Origin: CAYFHQ01 sp964342805
GTDB taxonomy: Bacteria; Bacillota; Clostridia; Peptostreptococcales; Acidaminobacteraceae
Assembly (NCBI GenBank): GCA_964342805.1
Contig: CAYFHQ010000126.1
Span: 1-9,244, forward strand
Reading direction: 5' to 3'
DNA: 9,244 bases
Shown here: in pieces, positions 1 to 6,253 of the stretch
How positions within the stretch are numbered: position 1 is the first letter of the stretch
How the letters are laid out: the number at the start of each line of letters is the position of its first letter
The notes under the pieces: generated by a model
Told to the model about the DNA's origin: nothing
Seen by the model: the letters and a program-made list of their open reading frames with translations, nothing else
Database searches by the model: none
Program-made: the position numbers and the translations under genes

Positions 1-1573
1 AATCAATTCGATCAGAAAAACATGCAGCAATGTCCATCATTTTCTGGGCTTCAAGACTGGCTTCCTGGTACCTGTTCTCAAAGACCGAAACCATGCCAGG
101 TGTCATTTCCATGGACTGGCCGTTTTTAGCTGACTGAATCCACTCCTTTACGAATAGGGGGTTGCCTTCTGTGACCTGGTACATTTGTTTCACGTCCACA
201 TTTTTATCTGTCATCAACTGAAGATAATCGTTGAGTTCTTGTTCTGTAAAACGAGAAAGATTTATGGTTTCTGCAATCCCATTTCGCAGCAAGGTGGACT
301 TCAACTTCCTGACTTCCTGATAGCCACTGCGTCGCATGGTACCAATAAAGTGGACATGGTGACGGTTGAGGCGGAGGAGCACGCCTGCCAGCAGGTTCAT
401 ACTCAAGGTGTCCATCCACTGGAGGTCTTCAAATACAACCACAGTGGGTCTAGCCGCAAAAATATTCTGTAGGATAACCGTCAGCATTTCCTCAATGCGG
501 TGCTGTTCAATGGGATTGCCATAGGTCATGGCACCTGTGGATTCCACCTCGCTTTGGAAGGATGGAAACAGGTAGGCCAGTGCACTCATCCACTGGGAAG
601 GAATGGGCACCTTGTATTCCTGAATTATGGGTTTTAGTTTGTTTAACAGGGCATTCCAAGGCTTTAAGTAAAAACCCGACTCAGCTTGGTAACATGAAAT
701 TGTCACAATGGGTGCCTGGTCTCCCCCTGCTTGTAGATGGAATTGCTCTAAAAGACTTGTTTTTCCTATGCCAGCTTCCCCTTCCAGGAGGGTTCCCGTT
801 TGGGCACTCCCCGCTTTGAAACGCTGAAACTTGGCTACAAGAGCGTCCAGCTCAGGCCGTCGCCCAAAGAAAAAGTCAGCTGAAGGTTCTGCTCTGGGTG
901 TCATGATGGTCTGGTAAAATTCTTTGGTCTTCCCGTCCGGTTCCACACCCAGTTCATCTTCCAGAACGGTCTCCAACTCCTTGTAGGCCTCAATGGCCTT
1001 GTGGGGTTTACCGCAGGCTACCCAAGACTCCATTAGGAGGAGGTAGGAACCTTCGTCGAAGGGGTCTGCTTGGGTAATCCTCCTTGCCATTGTAAGAGCG
1101 TCCTTACTTTGACCATGGTCCAGTAGGGTCTTCGTCTCATGCTGGCCGAGGTCGATAAAAATGATTTTGCTGAACTCCCGGGTCTCCAGTAGCCAGTCCT
1201 CAAAGCCTTGGGCATTCTTTACATGGAAACCCTCCAAGAAGGCTCCCTGATAGGCGTCTAAGTCCTGGTTGTTATGGAAGCGGTGGTAGTCAATTGATCT
1301 TACCTGCCCCATGTTCACCACCACTTCTGACCGGGTTACTGTCTTAAAAATGCCAGGACCAACAACTTTTTTTATTTGATAAATTGCATTCCGCAAGTTC
1401 TTTTTTGCTGTGTCATCAGGGAGCTCAGACCAGAAAAGACCTGTAAGCTCGTCCCTTGAGGCTCTTTGCTTCACCAACAGATAGTAAAGTAAGGCTTCTG
1501 CTTTCCTAAAGGGGAAATGTATGGTTTCTCGACCCTGTCTAATTTCAGGGGTTCCAAACAAGCAAATATCCAT
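1..1573 (-). CDS. SARP/BTAD-family transcriptional regulator with AAA/STAND ATPase domain, C-terminus cut off by the window
   Basis: The frame is open from an ATG at 1573 to the left edge (524 codons, no stop), so the 3' end lies outside. Residues 1-95 look like a small winged-helix domain of the OmpR/SARP type. Residues 97-225 are a helical bacterial transcriptional activator (BTAD) domain ending in ELGVEPDGKTKEFY. An AAA_16/STAND-type ATPase starts near 235: Walker A GEAGIGKT at 265-272, Walker B VVVFEDLQW at 378-386, an arginine-containing strand GTMRR near 411-415, and the TEGNPLFVKEW motif at 468-478. Known relatives (AfsR, MalT-like STAND regulators) usually continue into TPR-type repeats that sense ligands or partners, so a long C-terminal sensor is expected beyond the window. 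The start is supported by GGAGG (1581-1585) seven bases upstream. It is probably a single-gene unit, insulated from glnS by the terminator at 1671-1722. Its targets are unknown. The family call is firm; the function is only 'transcription regulator'. Confidence 0.88.
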   Translation of the reverse strand, partial: MDICLFGTPEIRQGRETIHFPFRKAEALLYYLLVKQRASRDELTGLFWSELPDDTAKKNLRNAIYQIKKVVGPGIFKTVTRSEVVVNMGQVRSIDYHRFHNNQDLDAYQGAFLEGFHVKNAQGFEDWLLETREFSKIIFIDLGQHETKTLLDHGQSKDALTMARRITQADPFDEGSYLLLMESWVACGKPHKAIEAYKELETVLEDELGVEPDGKTKEFYQTIMTPRAEPSADFFFGRRPELDALVAKFQRFKAGSAQTGTLLEGEAGIGKTSLLEQFHLQAGGDQAPIVTISCYQAESGFYLKPWNALLNKLKPIIQEYKVPIPSQWMSALAYLFPSFQSEVESTGAMTYGNPIEQHRIEEMLTVILQNIFAARPTVVVFEDLQWMDTLSMNLLAGVLLRLNRHHVHFIGTMRRSGYQEVRKLKSTLLRNGIAETINLSRFTEQELNDYLQLMTDKNVDVKQMYQVTEGNPLFVKEWIQSAKNGQSMEMTPGMVSVFENRYQEASLEAQKMMDIAACFSDRID

Positions 1574-1594
1574 CTTGCCACCTCCATTGATGTT

Positions 1595-1626
1595 AGGATA
1601 CCACAGGACGGTCGTTTTTTCGTCAA
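1595..1626 (-). promoter_or_regulatory. Candidate promoter of the SARP-type regulator
   Basis: On the minus strand TTGACG (1626-1621) is a good -35. The best -10 is TATCCT (1600-1595), but the spacer is 20 bases, longer than ideal. TGGTAT would give a 17-base spacer but is a poorer match. Transcription would start about 15 bases before the ATG, leaving room only for the ribosome binding site. This is a weak call. Confidence 0.3.
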
Positions 1627-1675
1627 TTTTCGAGTGTTTCAAGGGTAATATTTCACAAAACATTGACGGAAACAC
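1621..1675. repeat. Spaced inverted repeats upstream of the SARP-type regulator, possible operator
   Basis: CGTCAAT at 1621-1627 is repeated in inverted form as ATTGACG at 1662-1668. GTGTTTC at 1634-1640 is repeated in inverted form as GAAACAC at 1669-1675. The two pairs interleave and overlap the candidate -35. That placement suits binding by a dimeric or multimeric regulator, perhaps autoregulation. Seven-base repeats this far apart can also arise by chance. Confidence 0.3.
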
Positions 1676-1722
1676 AAAAAGAACAAGCTGGTGTAGAATA
1701 CTTTATTCCACACCAGCTTGTT
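1671..1722 (-). terminator. Rho-independent terminator downstream of glnS
   Basis: Arms at 1682-1700 and 1704-1722 (19 bases each, 3-base loop) pair along their full length in minus-strand RNA, with one G-U wobble. The hairpin is followed on that strand by CTTTTTGTGTT, a T-rich tail. In the plus direction the stem has an A-C mismatch and no good tail, so the signal serves transcription coming leftward from glnS (stop at 1781) and shields the regulator downstream. Confidence 0.85.
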
Positions 1723-1780
1723 TGACATAAATGATTTAAACAAATGCTTTTTCAACCTATTGTCTACACTTGTGCATGAC

Positions 1781-3433
1781 TTACTTGCCCTTACCAGACT
1801 TCAGGGGAACCGTCCTGTTTAAAACTAGATGGTCCTTTGTTGAGTCCTGGTCAACAATGAAGTAGCCTTCACGGATCAATTGCATTCTCGTCTCCACGGA
1901 CAAGTTAGCAAAATGGGGTTCTCCCACGCCATTGACAACCTCGAGAGCGTCTGGGTTTAAGGTGTCCTTCCAGCCTACCTCAGCTGAGATTTTTGCATTG
2001 TCGTCCATGATCAAACGGTTATACATGCGAAACTCAATGGGCACAGCACCATGGTCACTCACCCAGTGGATGGTTCCAGCAGGCTTCCGACTGTTAAAAT
2101 CACTGCCTGACTTGGTCTCAGGATCATAGGTGCACAGGAGTTCTACAACCTGGCCTGACTCGTCCCTGACGAGGTCTTCTACCCGAATGAAGTAGGCCTT
2201 TCTCAAACGAATTTCGTTGTCCCTTGTCAACCGTTTAAACTTGGGCGGCGGATTTTCTGAAAAATCCGCTCGATCGATATACAAGACTTTCGAGAAAGGA
2301 TAGGACCTTTTCCCCCACTCGGGATGGTCAGGATGAAGGTCTTCTGAAAGCCACTCCACATGATCATCCGCCATGTTGGTCAGGGTTACTTTGATGGGGT
2401 TTTTGACAGCCATCAAACGCATGGCTGAGTCCCTCATTTCGTTCCGGTAAAAGTGGTCTAACATATCGATATCCACACTGGCATGCTGCTTGGCAACGCC
2501 TATTTCACCCAGGAAGGAATGGATGGATGAAGCGGTGTAGCCCTTTCTCCTCATGCCTTTAATGGTGGGGAGTCGAGGATCATCCCACCCCTTGACCAGG
2601 TGGTCTTCCACCATTTCTCTTAGGTAGCGTTTTGAGGTTATAACCCCCTTGATCGTCATCCGACCAAACTCCCGCTGCACGGGAACTGGGTCCAGTTCAC
2701 AGTGTTTGACAACCCAGTCATAGAGGGGGCGGTGGTTTAGAAACTCTATGGAACATAGGGAATGACTTACCCCTTCCACAGCATCCTGAATGGGGTGGGC
2801 AAAGTCATACATGGGGTAGACCCTCCATTCATCACCTGTCCGATAATGGGGGGTATGAATCATTCTATACAAAACGGGATCACGCATGTTTACATTGGGT
2901 GAGGTCAGATCAATTTTTGCCCGTAAAACCGCATCTCCAGGTTTAAGGTCTCCACTGATCATCCGGTTAAAGTCTGCGTGAACCTGGTCAGGTGTATGGT
3001 TCCGGTATACAGACGCCTTCCCTGGTTCAGTTAAGGTCCCCCTCATGGCGGCCATATCCTTGGCCGATGTAAAGTCCACATAGGCAAGTCCCTTGTCAAT
3101 TAAGAGCTTGGCGCAGTCCAGGGTATAGTCAAAATAATCTGATCCGAAGCGGAGGTCCCCTTCCCAATCAAAACCCAACCAGGCCATATCTTCTTCAATG
3201 GCGTGGACATAGTCCCAGCTTTCTTTATTGGGGTTGGTGTCGTCATACCTCAGGTTAAAGGCTCCATTCATGAGCTTGGCTATGGACCAGCTAATATGGA
3301 TGGCATAGGCACTCCCAATATGGAGGTGGCCATTGGGTTCCGGTGGAAACCGAGTGATGATTTTACGGTCTGACGTCCAAGACCTCTTGTTTTTCTCTAC
3401 TGCTCTGTAAATAAAATTTTCTGTACTTAGCAT
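1781..3433 (-). CDS. glnS: Glutaminyl-tRNA synthetase with HIGS variant of the class I signature
   Basis: This enzyme charges tRNA-Gln with glutamine in the cytoplasm at the expense of ATP. The 550-residue protein has the GlnRS layout. The catalytic start RFPPEPNGHLHIGS is at 28-41, RYDDTNP at 62-68, YPMYDF at 206-211, HSLCSIEF at 224-231, and the KMSKS-like loop ITSKR at 265-269. It is followed by GWDDPRLPTIKGMRRKGYT and a C-terminal beta-barrel anticodon-binding region ending in NRTVPLKS. From memory of E. coli GlnRS, the glutamine-pocket residues Arg30, Asp66, Tyr211, Cys229 and Phe233 are all kept here (R28, D64, Y209, C227, F231), which favours GlnRS over GluRS. The oddity is Ser41 where E. 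coli has the second His of HIGH. The length matches bacterial GlnRS without a YqeY fusion. I chose ATG 3433, not TTG 3439, because AGGGAG sits at proper distance only from the ATG. Many Firmicutes use the GatCAB route, so a glnS gene is lineage-restricted there. Confidence 0.93.
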   Translation of the reverse strand: MLSTENFIYRAVEKNKRSWTSDRKIITRFPPEPNGHLHIGSAYAIHISWSIAKLMNGAFNLRYDDTNPNKESWDYVHAIEEDMAWLGFDWEGDLRFGSDYFDYTLDCAKLLIDKGLAYVDFTSAKDMAAMRGTLTEPGKASVYRNHTPDQVHADFNRMISGDLKPGDAVLRAKIDLTSPNVNMRDPVLYRMIHTPHYRTGDEWRVYPMYDFAHPIQDAVEGVSHSLCSIEFLNHRPLYDWVVKHCELDPVPVQREFGRMTIKGVITSKRYLREMVEDHLVKGWDDPRLPTIKGMRRKGYTASSIHSFLGEIGVAKQHASVDIDMLDHFYRNEMRDSAMRLMAVKNPIKVTLTNMADDHVEWLSEDLHPDHPEWGKRSYPFSKVLYIDRADFSENPPPKFKRLTRDNEIRLRKAYFIRVEDLVRDESGQVVELLCTYDPETKSGSDFNSRKPAGTIHWVSDHGAVPIEFRMYNRLIMDDNAKISAEVGWKDTLNPDALEVVNGVGEPHFANLSVETRMQLIREGYFIVDQDSTKDHLVLNRTVPLKSGKGK

Positions 3434-3439
3434 GTGCAA

Positions 3440-3446
3440 CTCCCTT
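3440..3446 (-). promoter_or_regulatory. Ribosome binding site that fixes the glnS start
   Basis: AAGGGAG on the minus strand lies six bases before ATG 3433 and directly abuts the in-frame TTG at 3439. It can therefore serve only the ATG, shortening the protein by two residues relative to the longest frame. Confidence 0.75.
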
Positions 3447-3452
3447 CAAGTT

Positions 3453-3477
3453 CATGTCAATATCCTATAGTGACATG
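3453..3477. repeat. Inverted repeat just upstream of glnS, possible operator
   Basis: CATGTCA (3453-3459) and TGACATG (3471-3477) are perfect 7-base inverted arms around an 11-base AT-rich centre containing CTATAGGATA on the minus strand. The centre lies 26-36 bases before the glnS start codon, where a -10 element or leader would be. Size and symmetry fit a repressor site or a short leader hairpin; the sequence does not decide between them. Confidence 0.4.
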
Positions 3478-3722
3478 TCTTGAACCGGTTGCAGTTTATG
3501 AAGTTCATTGCCAATGATCATTCCGTCCACTGCAAGTACCCCCTTAGTCGTAAATTACAGAGTATGTTACAGGACTTATGGGCTCTTGTCAACCAATCGA
3601 TGGGACCGAAACTTGCCTTGGGAGATAAAAATCGTATTTCCCACTAACGTGGTATACGTATATACTTTATGTAAACTGAATCGTTTTTCTTATGAACGAT
3701 CCATTCTTTCCTATCAAAATGT

Positions 3723-3751
3723 TTCACAAGTTTCGAAGAATGCGCTATACT
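3723..3751 (+). promoter_or_regulatory. Promoter of the small membrane protein gene
   Basis: TTCACA (3723-3728) and TATACT (3746-3751) are separated by exactly 17 bases, and each matches the sigma-A consensus at five of six positions. Transcription would start near 3758, only about 15 bases before the ATG, just leaving room for AGGGAGG. This is the clearest promoter in the window. Confidence 0.75.
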
Positions 3752-3772
3752 GTTTCTATTAGGGAGGTTGAC

Positions 3773-3970
3773 ATGGTAGCAGTTTTCGTAGTGTTCTTTT
3801 TACTGTTTGGTGTTCTCATTTTACTTCCGCTGTTTTATGCAGGGACTGAATTGGCAATTGTCACAATGATCAAAAAAGTGTTCTACATTTTCTTGAACAA
3901 GTTTTTCCCTGTAAAGACGCCATCTGCAGAAAAGTTGGCCAAGCTGGCAAAACAGCAGGTAAAATACTAA
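3773..3970 (+). CDS. Small membrane protein of unknown function (65 aa)
   Basis: The product is 65 residues long. Residues 2-23 form a strongly hydrophobic segment (VAVFVVFFLLFGVLILLPLF). Residues 27-46 are a second hydrophobic or amphipathic stretch interrupted by KK at 34-35. The tail 48-65 is lysine-rich (K48, K54, K57, K60, K64). This suggests a membrane-anchored peptide with a basic cytoplasmic tail. I chose ATG 3773 because AGGGAGG lies five bases upstream and the near-consensus promoter at 3723-3751 leads straight into it. A longer frame reaching back to 3692 would start upstream of that promoter's transcript. A hairpin terminator follows nine bases after the stop. It is the only plus-strand gene here and converges with the DUF975 gene. 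I recognise no family. Toxin-like, regulatory or stress-related small membrane proteins have this shape, but nothing specific supports one choice. Confidence 0.75.
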   Translation: MVAVFVVFFLLFGVLILLPLFYAGTELAIVTMIKKVFYIFLNKFFPVKTPSAEKLAKLAKQQVKY

Positions 3971-3979
3971 CATGTCACA

Positions 3980-4023
3980 AAAAGGGTGTTCTCCAATGCG
4001 GTTTGGCAGGAGAACACCCTTTT
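3980..4023. terminator. Bidirectional terminator between convergent genes
   Basis: AAAAGGGTGTTCTCC (3980-3994) pairs perfectly with 4009-4023. Inside the loop TGC/GCA (3997-3999, 4006-4008) can extend the stem. In the plus direction the hairpin ends in CCCTTTTACTATTT, and in the minus direction in CCCTTTTTGTG. Both directions therefore have T-tails, and it can end transcription of the small membrane gene and of the DUF975 gene (stop at 4068). Confidence 0.88.
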
Positions 4024-4067
4024 ACTATTTCTATTGCTTGGCGGCAATATGCTTGTTACAATTGCGA

Positions 4068-4847
4068 CTACTCGTAATCGTTGTAGTCTGTGCGGCCGTC
4101 ATCGTGTCTAGCCCCACTAATCTCAGCTTCTGTAGTTGTACCTTCACTGATCACAACCTGCTTGAGGTAGTCATACAGTTCTGCTTGAGTGGCGTTGTAG
4201 TATGGGTGTACAAAGAAAGTACCTACTACAAAGGCCAACATGCCTAAGAAGTACCAACCAATGAAGGAAAGGTCTAGGACAAACATGCGCCACTTCTCAC
4301 CATAGGTCATGGCCTGGCTAATTTCCATGGCCCGAGCAGGTTCCATGTCAGGATTTTCAGCCAACAAATACGGAACGAACCGGTAAGCATAAGACTTGAT
4401 AATCCCTGGAATAATCAAAAGTAAGGACCATAGGAAGATAAACAAGTCTCTTCTAAACATACCCTTTACAACGTTCATGTAATGGTCTCGGTTGAAAACC
4501 ATACCAAGGGCGTTTAGGTCAGACTTTCCATGTCGCAGTCGTACAAAGAACTTACGTCCACCAACCTCAAGTGGGTTGGCTAAGAAAAACTTAAAGGCAA
4601 AGGCGAAAATCATGACAACTATGAAAATGCCAAACCCAATCATCAAGAATGGAAAGACCTCAGCAAAGTCAAACCCACCAACTGGGTCATTTACGTTATA
4701 GGTGTAATTCACACCACCTTGGCCTCCACCGCCACCGCCGCTTCCGCCAGTGACCAGTGCCAGAATGAAACTTACCAAAAATGCTTTCCAATAATGTCCC
4801 CTCAGGACATTTTTAGCATGATATTTAAGATCTGCTCTACTCCACAT
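4068..4847 (-). CDS. DUF975-family integral membrane protein with glycine-run insertion
   Basis: The protein has 259 residues. The N-terminus (SRADLKYHAKNVLRGHYWKAF) and the internal pieces NPLEVGGRKFF (91-101) and KSYAYRFVPYLLAENPD (151-167) are typical of the Firmicutes DUF975 family, which lacks a known biochemical function. Hydrophobic segments lie near 21-33, 65-90, 134-152 and 188-212. Residues 34-45 are a glycine run (GGSGGGGGGQGG) between the first two membrane segments, probably an extracytoplasmic linker. The last 24 residues are polar and acidic. The start is ATG 4847, supported by AAGGGG at 4855-4860; the in-frame GTG at 4853 would be too close to that site. It is probably monocistronic, with a terminator on either side. 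The family call is reasonably firm; the role is unknown, with envelope or transport function as the general expectation. Confidence 0.82.
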   Translation of the reverse strand: MWSRADLKYHAKNVLRGHYWKAFLVSFILALVTGGSGGGGGGQGGVNYTYNVNDPVGGFDFAEVFPFLMIGFGIFIVVMIFAFAFKFFLANPLEVGGRKFFVRLRHGKSDLNALGMVFNRDHYMNVVKGMFRRDLFIFLWSLLLIIPGIIKSYAYRFVPYLLAENPDMEPARAMEISQAMTYGEKWRMFVLDLSFIGWYFLGMLAFVVGTFFVHPYYNATQAELYDYLKQVVISEGTTTEAEISGARHDDGRTDYNDYE

Positions 4848-4854
4848 AAACACA

Positions 4855-4860
4855 CCCCTT
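4855..4860 (-). promoter_or_regulatory. Ribosome binding site that fixes the DUF975 gene start
   Basis: AAGGGG on the minus strand is seven bases before ATG 4847 and only one base before the alternative GTG 4853, so the ATG is the working start. Confidence 0.65.
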
Positions 4861-4912
4861 TTTCTGCGTGATCAAATATGAACTCTGTCATATGAATACC
4901 TAATCTAACCCT

Positions 4913-4940
4913 AGGATAAACGGAAAACCTATAAGTTCAA
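4913..4940 (-). promoter_or_regulatory. Candidate promoter of the DUF975 gene
   Basis: On the minus strand TTGAAC (4940-4935) and TATCCT (4918-4913) are spaced 16 bases apart, downstream of the preceding operon's terminator. Each hexamer matches consensus at about four positions. It would give a leader of roughly 60 bases. The call is tentative. Confidence 0.35.
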
Positions 4941-4954
4941 TTAATGGAGTCTTT

Positions 4955-5009
4955 AAAAAGTATTAAAACTACCACGAAAGTAAGGCTGTAGCCTCCATTC
5001 ATGGTAGTT
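4955..5009 (-). terminator. Terminator after the nucleotidyltransferase-GNAT gene
   Basis: Arms AACTACCA (4967-4974) and TGGTAGTT (5002-5009) enclose a second pairing block (AGGC/GCCT around 4983-4994), giving a long imperfect hairpin. On the minus strand it is followed by TTAATACTTTTT. It starts five bases after the stop codon (5014-5016), so it ends the Nudix/GNAT operon. Confidence 0.65.
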
Positions 5010-5013
5010 ATCA

Positions 5014-6240
5014 CTAATACAGTATTTTTTTGTATTTGACCAATTCCAAACCATCAGCGGTTGTTTCTTCCTCTAGGAGTTGGAATCCCAAGGTTTCATA
5101 GAGACGGATAGCTGGCTGGTTTAACTTGGCTGTTGAAACGGTCACTTGGGCCCAGTGGCCTCTTAGTGAAAGCACATGGTCGACAAGACCATAGCCAAAA
5201 CCCTTCCGTTTATGCTCAGGGTCGACGGCCAATCGGCTAATATGAAGACCCTCAGGTGTCACTTCCACACCAATGAGACCCACCAAATGCCCATTGAGCC
5301 AATAACCATAAACAGTTTCCTCTAAGTCCTGAATATCCTCAATGGACTCGTGGAGGGGCGGGAGCATGGCGTATCCAATGATGACTGCTTCTAGGACATA
5401 AGACTTCTGCTGCAAGTTATAAATGGCTGCTGCGGTCTTCTCGTCCTTTGGGTTGAGGGGCCGAATATCGCCCAAATCTTGTACACCACTTGCTAAAGAC
5501 CATCCATTAATATCAAAACCACCCATTGCCAAAAGGACATGATTTGACAGGTGACCAAACACCTTCATCTGTTCATTTGGATTTGTCTCAGCCATGGCCT
5601 CCCTAAAGAGGGCCACAAAGGTCTTGTCTGGATGCGTCTGGGTCAAGTAACGGCTTGAGTAATTGTCGTCATAAACAAAGTCATGGACCTGGTGAAAGGG
5701 AACTTGCGGTAATTGCAAGTAGCGATTATAGTAGTCAAACACCTGCTTGAGGCTGTTGTAGTATACAAAAGAAAAACCTGTACTCTTCTGGGTATATACA
5801 TCTGCCAGATTATCTGTGATGTCCCAAATGGCGTACTTGGTAATCTGAAGACTGTCCGAAGCCATAGGGGGTGCACCAATCTCCAAATAATCTTCAGCTT
5901 CCATACGGAGCCGTTCTATGATCCCCGTTTTGTCAAAGATCACCTTGCTATTGATAAACTGGACCATGGAATGGGGTCGCATACCATCGTAATCCTCTTC
6001 GAAATAGGTTCGTACCTGGCGGACTGGATTGATAAAGTACTCAATTAGGTAGCCATCCACCACTACATTACCCCGTTCTCGCCATGATTCTAAGTCACTG
6101 AGGACAATATGGATGTCTATATCTGAATGTTCCCTTGGCATACCTAGGGCATAGCTACCACATACTATGGCCGCCAAAACCCGGTCATCTTCTTTCCAAG
6201 GTGCAATAAATGTCTCAACTGCTTTTTCCCAAAGATGCAT
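5014..6240 (-). CDS. Nucleotidyltransferase-GNAT N-acetyltransferase fusion protein
   Basis: This 408-residue protein joins two predicted transferases. Residues 1-120 are a Pol-beta-type minimal nucleotidyltransferase: GSYALG at 28-33, SDIDIHIVL at 39-47 with the metal-binding pair D40 and D42, and a likely third carboxylate E67 in LIEYFI. Residues 121-260 are helical and aromatic-rich, like the C-terminal domain of aminoglycoside or lincosamide nucleotidyltransferases. Residues 265-408 are a GNAT domain: ISRLAVDPEHKRKGFGYGL (334-352) is the acetyl-CoA pyrophosphate loop, and NQPAIRLYETLGF (374-386) is motif B. The first loop position is Lys344 where Gln or Arg is usual. Catalytic residues of both halves look present, so it may add both a nucleotide and an acetyl group, but no substrate can be read from the sequence. 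GGAGG lies four bases before ATG 6240. It starts 13 bases after the Nudix gene, so the two are co-transcribed. Resistance or small-molecule modification is possible but unproven. Confidence 0.85.
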   Translation of the reverse strand: MHLWEKAVETFIAPWKEDDRVLAAIVCGSYALGMPREHSDIDIHIVLSDLESWRERGNVVVDGYLIEYFINPVRQVRTYFEEDYDGMRPHSMVQFINSKVIFDKTGIIERLRMEAEDYLEIGAPPMASDSLQITKYAIWDITDNLADVYTQKSTGFSFVYYNSLKQVFDYYNRYLQLPQVPFHQVHDFVYDDNYSSRYLTQTHPDKTFVALFREAMAETNPNEQMKVFGHLSNHVLLAMGGFDINGWSLASGVQDLGDIRPLNPKDEKTAAAIYNLQQKSYVLEAVIIGYAMLPPLHESIEDIQDLEETVYGYWLNGHLVGLIGVEVTPEGLHISRLAVDPEHKRKGFGYGLVDHVLSLRGHWAQVTVSTAKLNQPAIRLYETLGFQLLEEETTADGLELVKYKKILY

Positions 6241-6253
6241 ACGTCCTCCAAAA

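Larger units (their letters stand above)
3434..3772. other. 339-base divergent intergenic region between glnS and the small membrane protein gene
   Basis: No convincing gene is present. A plus-strand open frame at 3508-3762 has no ribosome binding site and an unbiased composition, so I reject it. The region holds the inverted repeat at 3453-3477, the distant inverted pair TTGCAGT (3489-3495) / ACTGCAA (3529-3535), the palindrome AATGATCATT (3513-3522), an 8-bp hairpin with one wobble at 3620-3642, the palindrome TATACGTATA (3653-3662), and the plus-strand promoter at 3723-3751. I looked for a T-box leader for glnS and saw no TGGNACCGCG-type sequence. A clear glnS promoter was not found. Confidence 0.6.

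Noticed and set aside
1932..2129. Short plus-strand frame inside glnS, and similar opposite-strand frames elsewhere
   Set aside because: They are mirror frames of well-supported genes, without ribosome binding sites or protein-like composition.
3440..3600. T-box riboswitch in the glnS leader
   Set aside because: No TGGNACCGCG-type sequence or terminator/antiterminator pair was found; AACCGGTT near 3483 is only a short palindrome.
3620..3642. 8-bp hairpin in the glnS/small gene intergenic region as a terminator
   Set aside because: It has no T-tail on either strand and no gene ends nearby; it is at most a local structure.
3508..3762. Plus-strand open frame of 84 codons upstream of the small membrane gene
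   Set aside because: It has no ribosome binding site, its composition looks random, and it overlaps the promoter of the better-supported gene in another frame.
3692..3772. Longer N-terminus for the 65-residue membrane protein
   Set aside because: The extension lies across the promoter and has no ribosome binding site at its ATG; the transcript would start near 3758, and ATG 3773 has AGGGAGG at ideal distance.
5014..6240. Calling the fusion protein an aminoglycoside resistance enzyme
   Set aside because: The motifs establish fold and likely chemistry only; no substrate-specific residues could be recognised, so a resistance label would be a guess.
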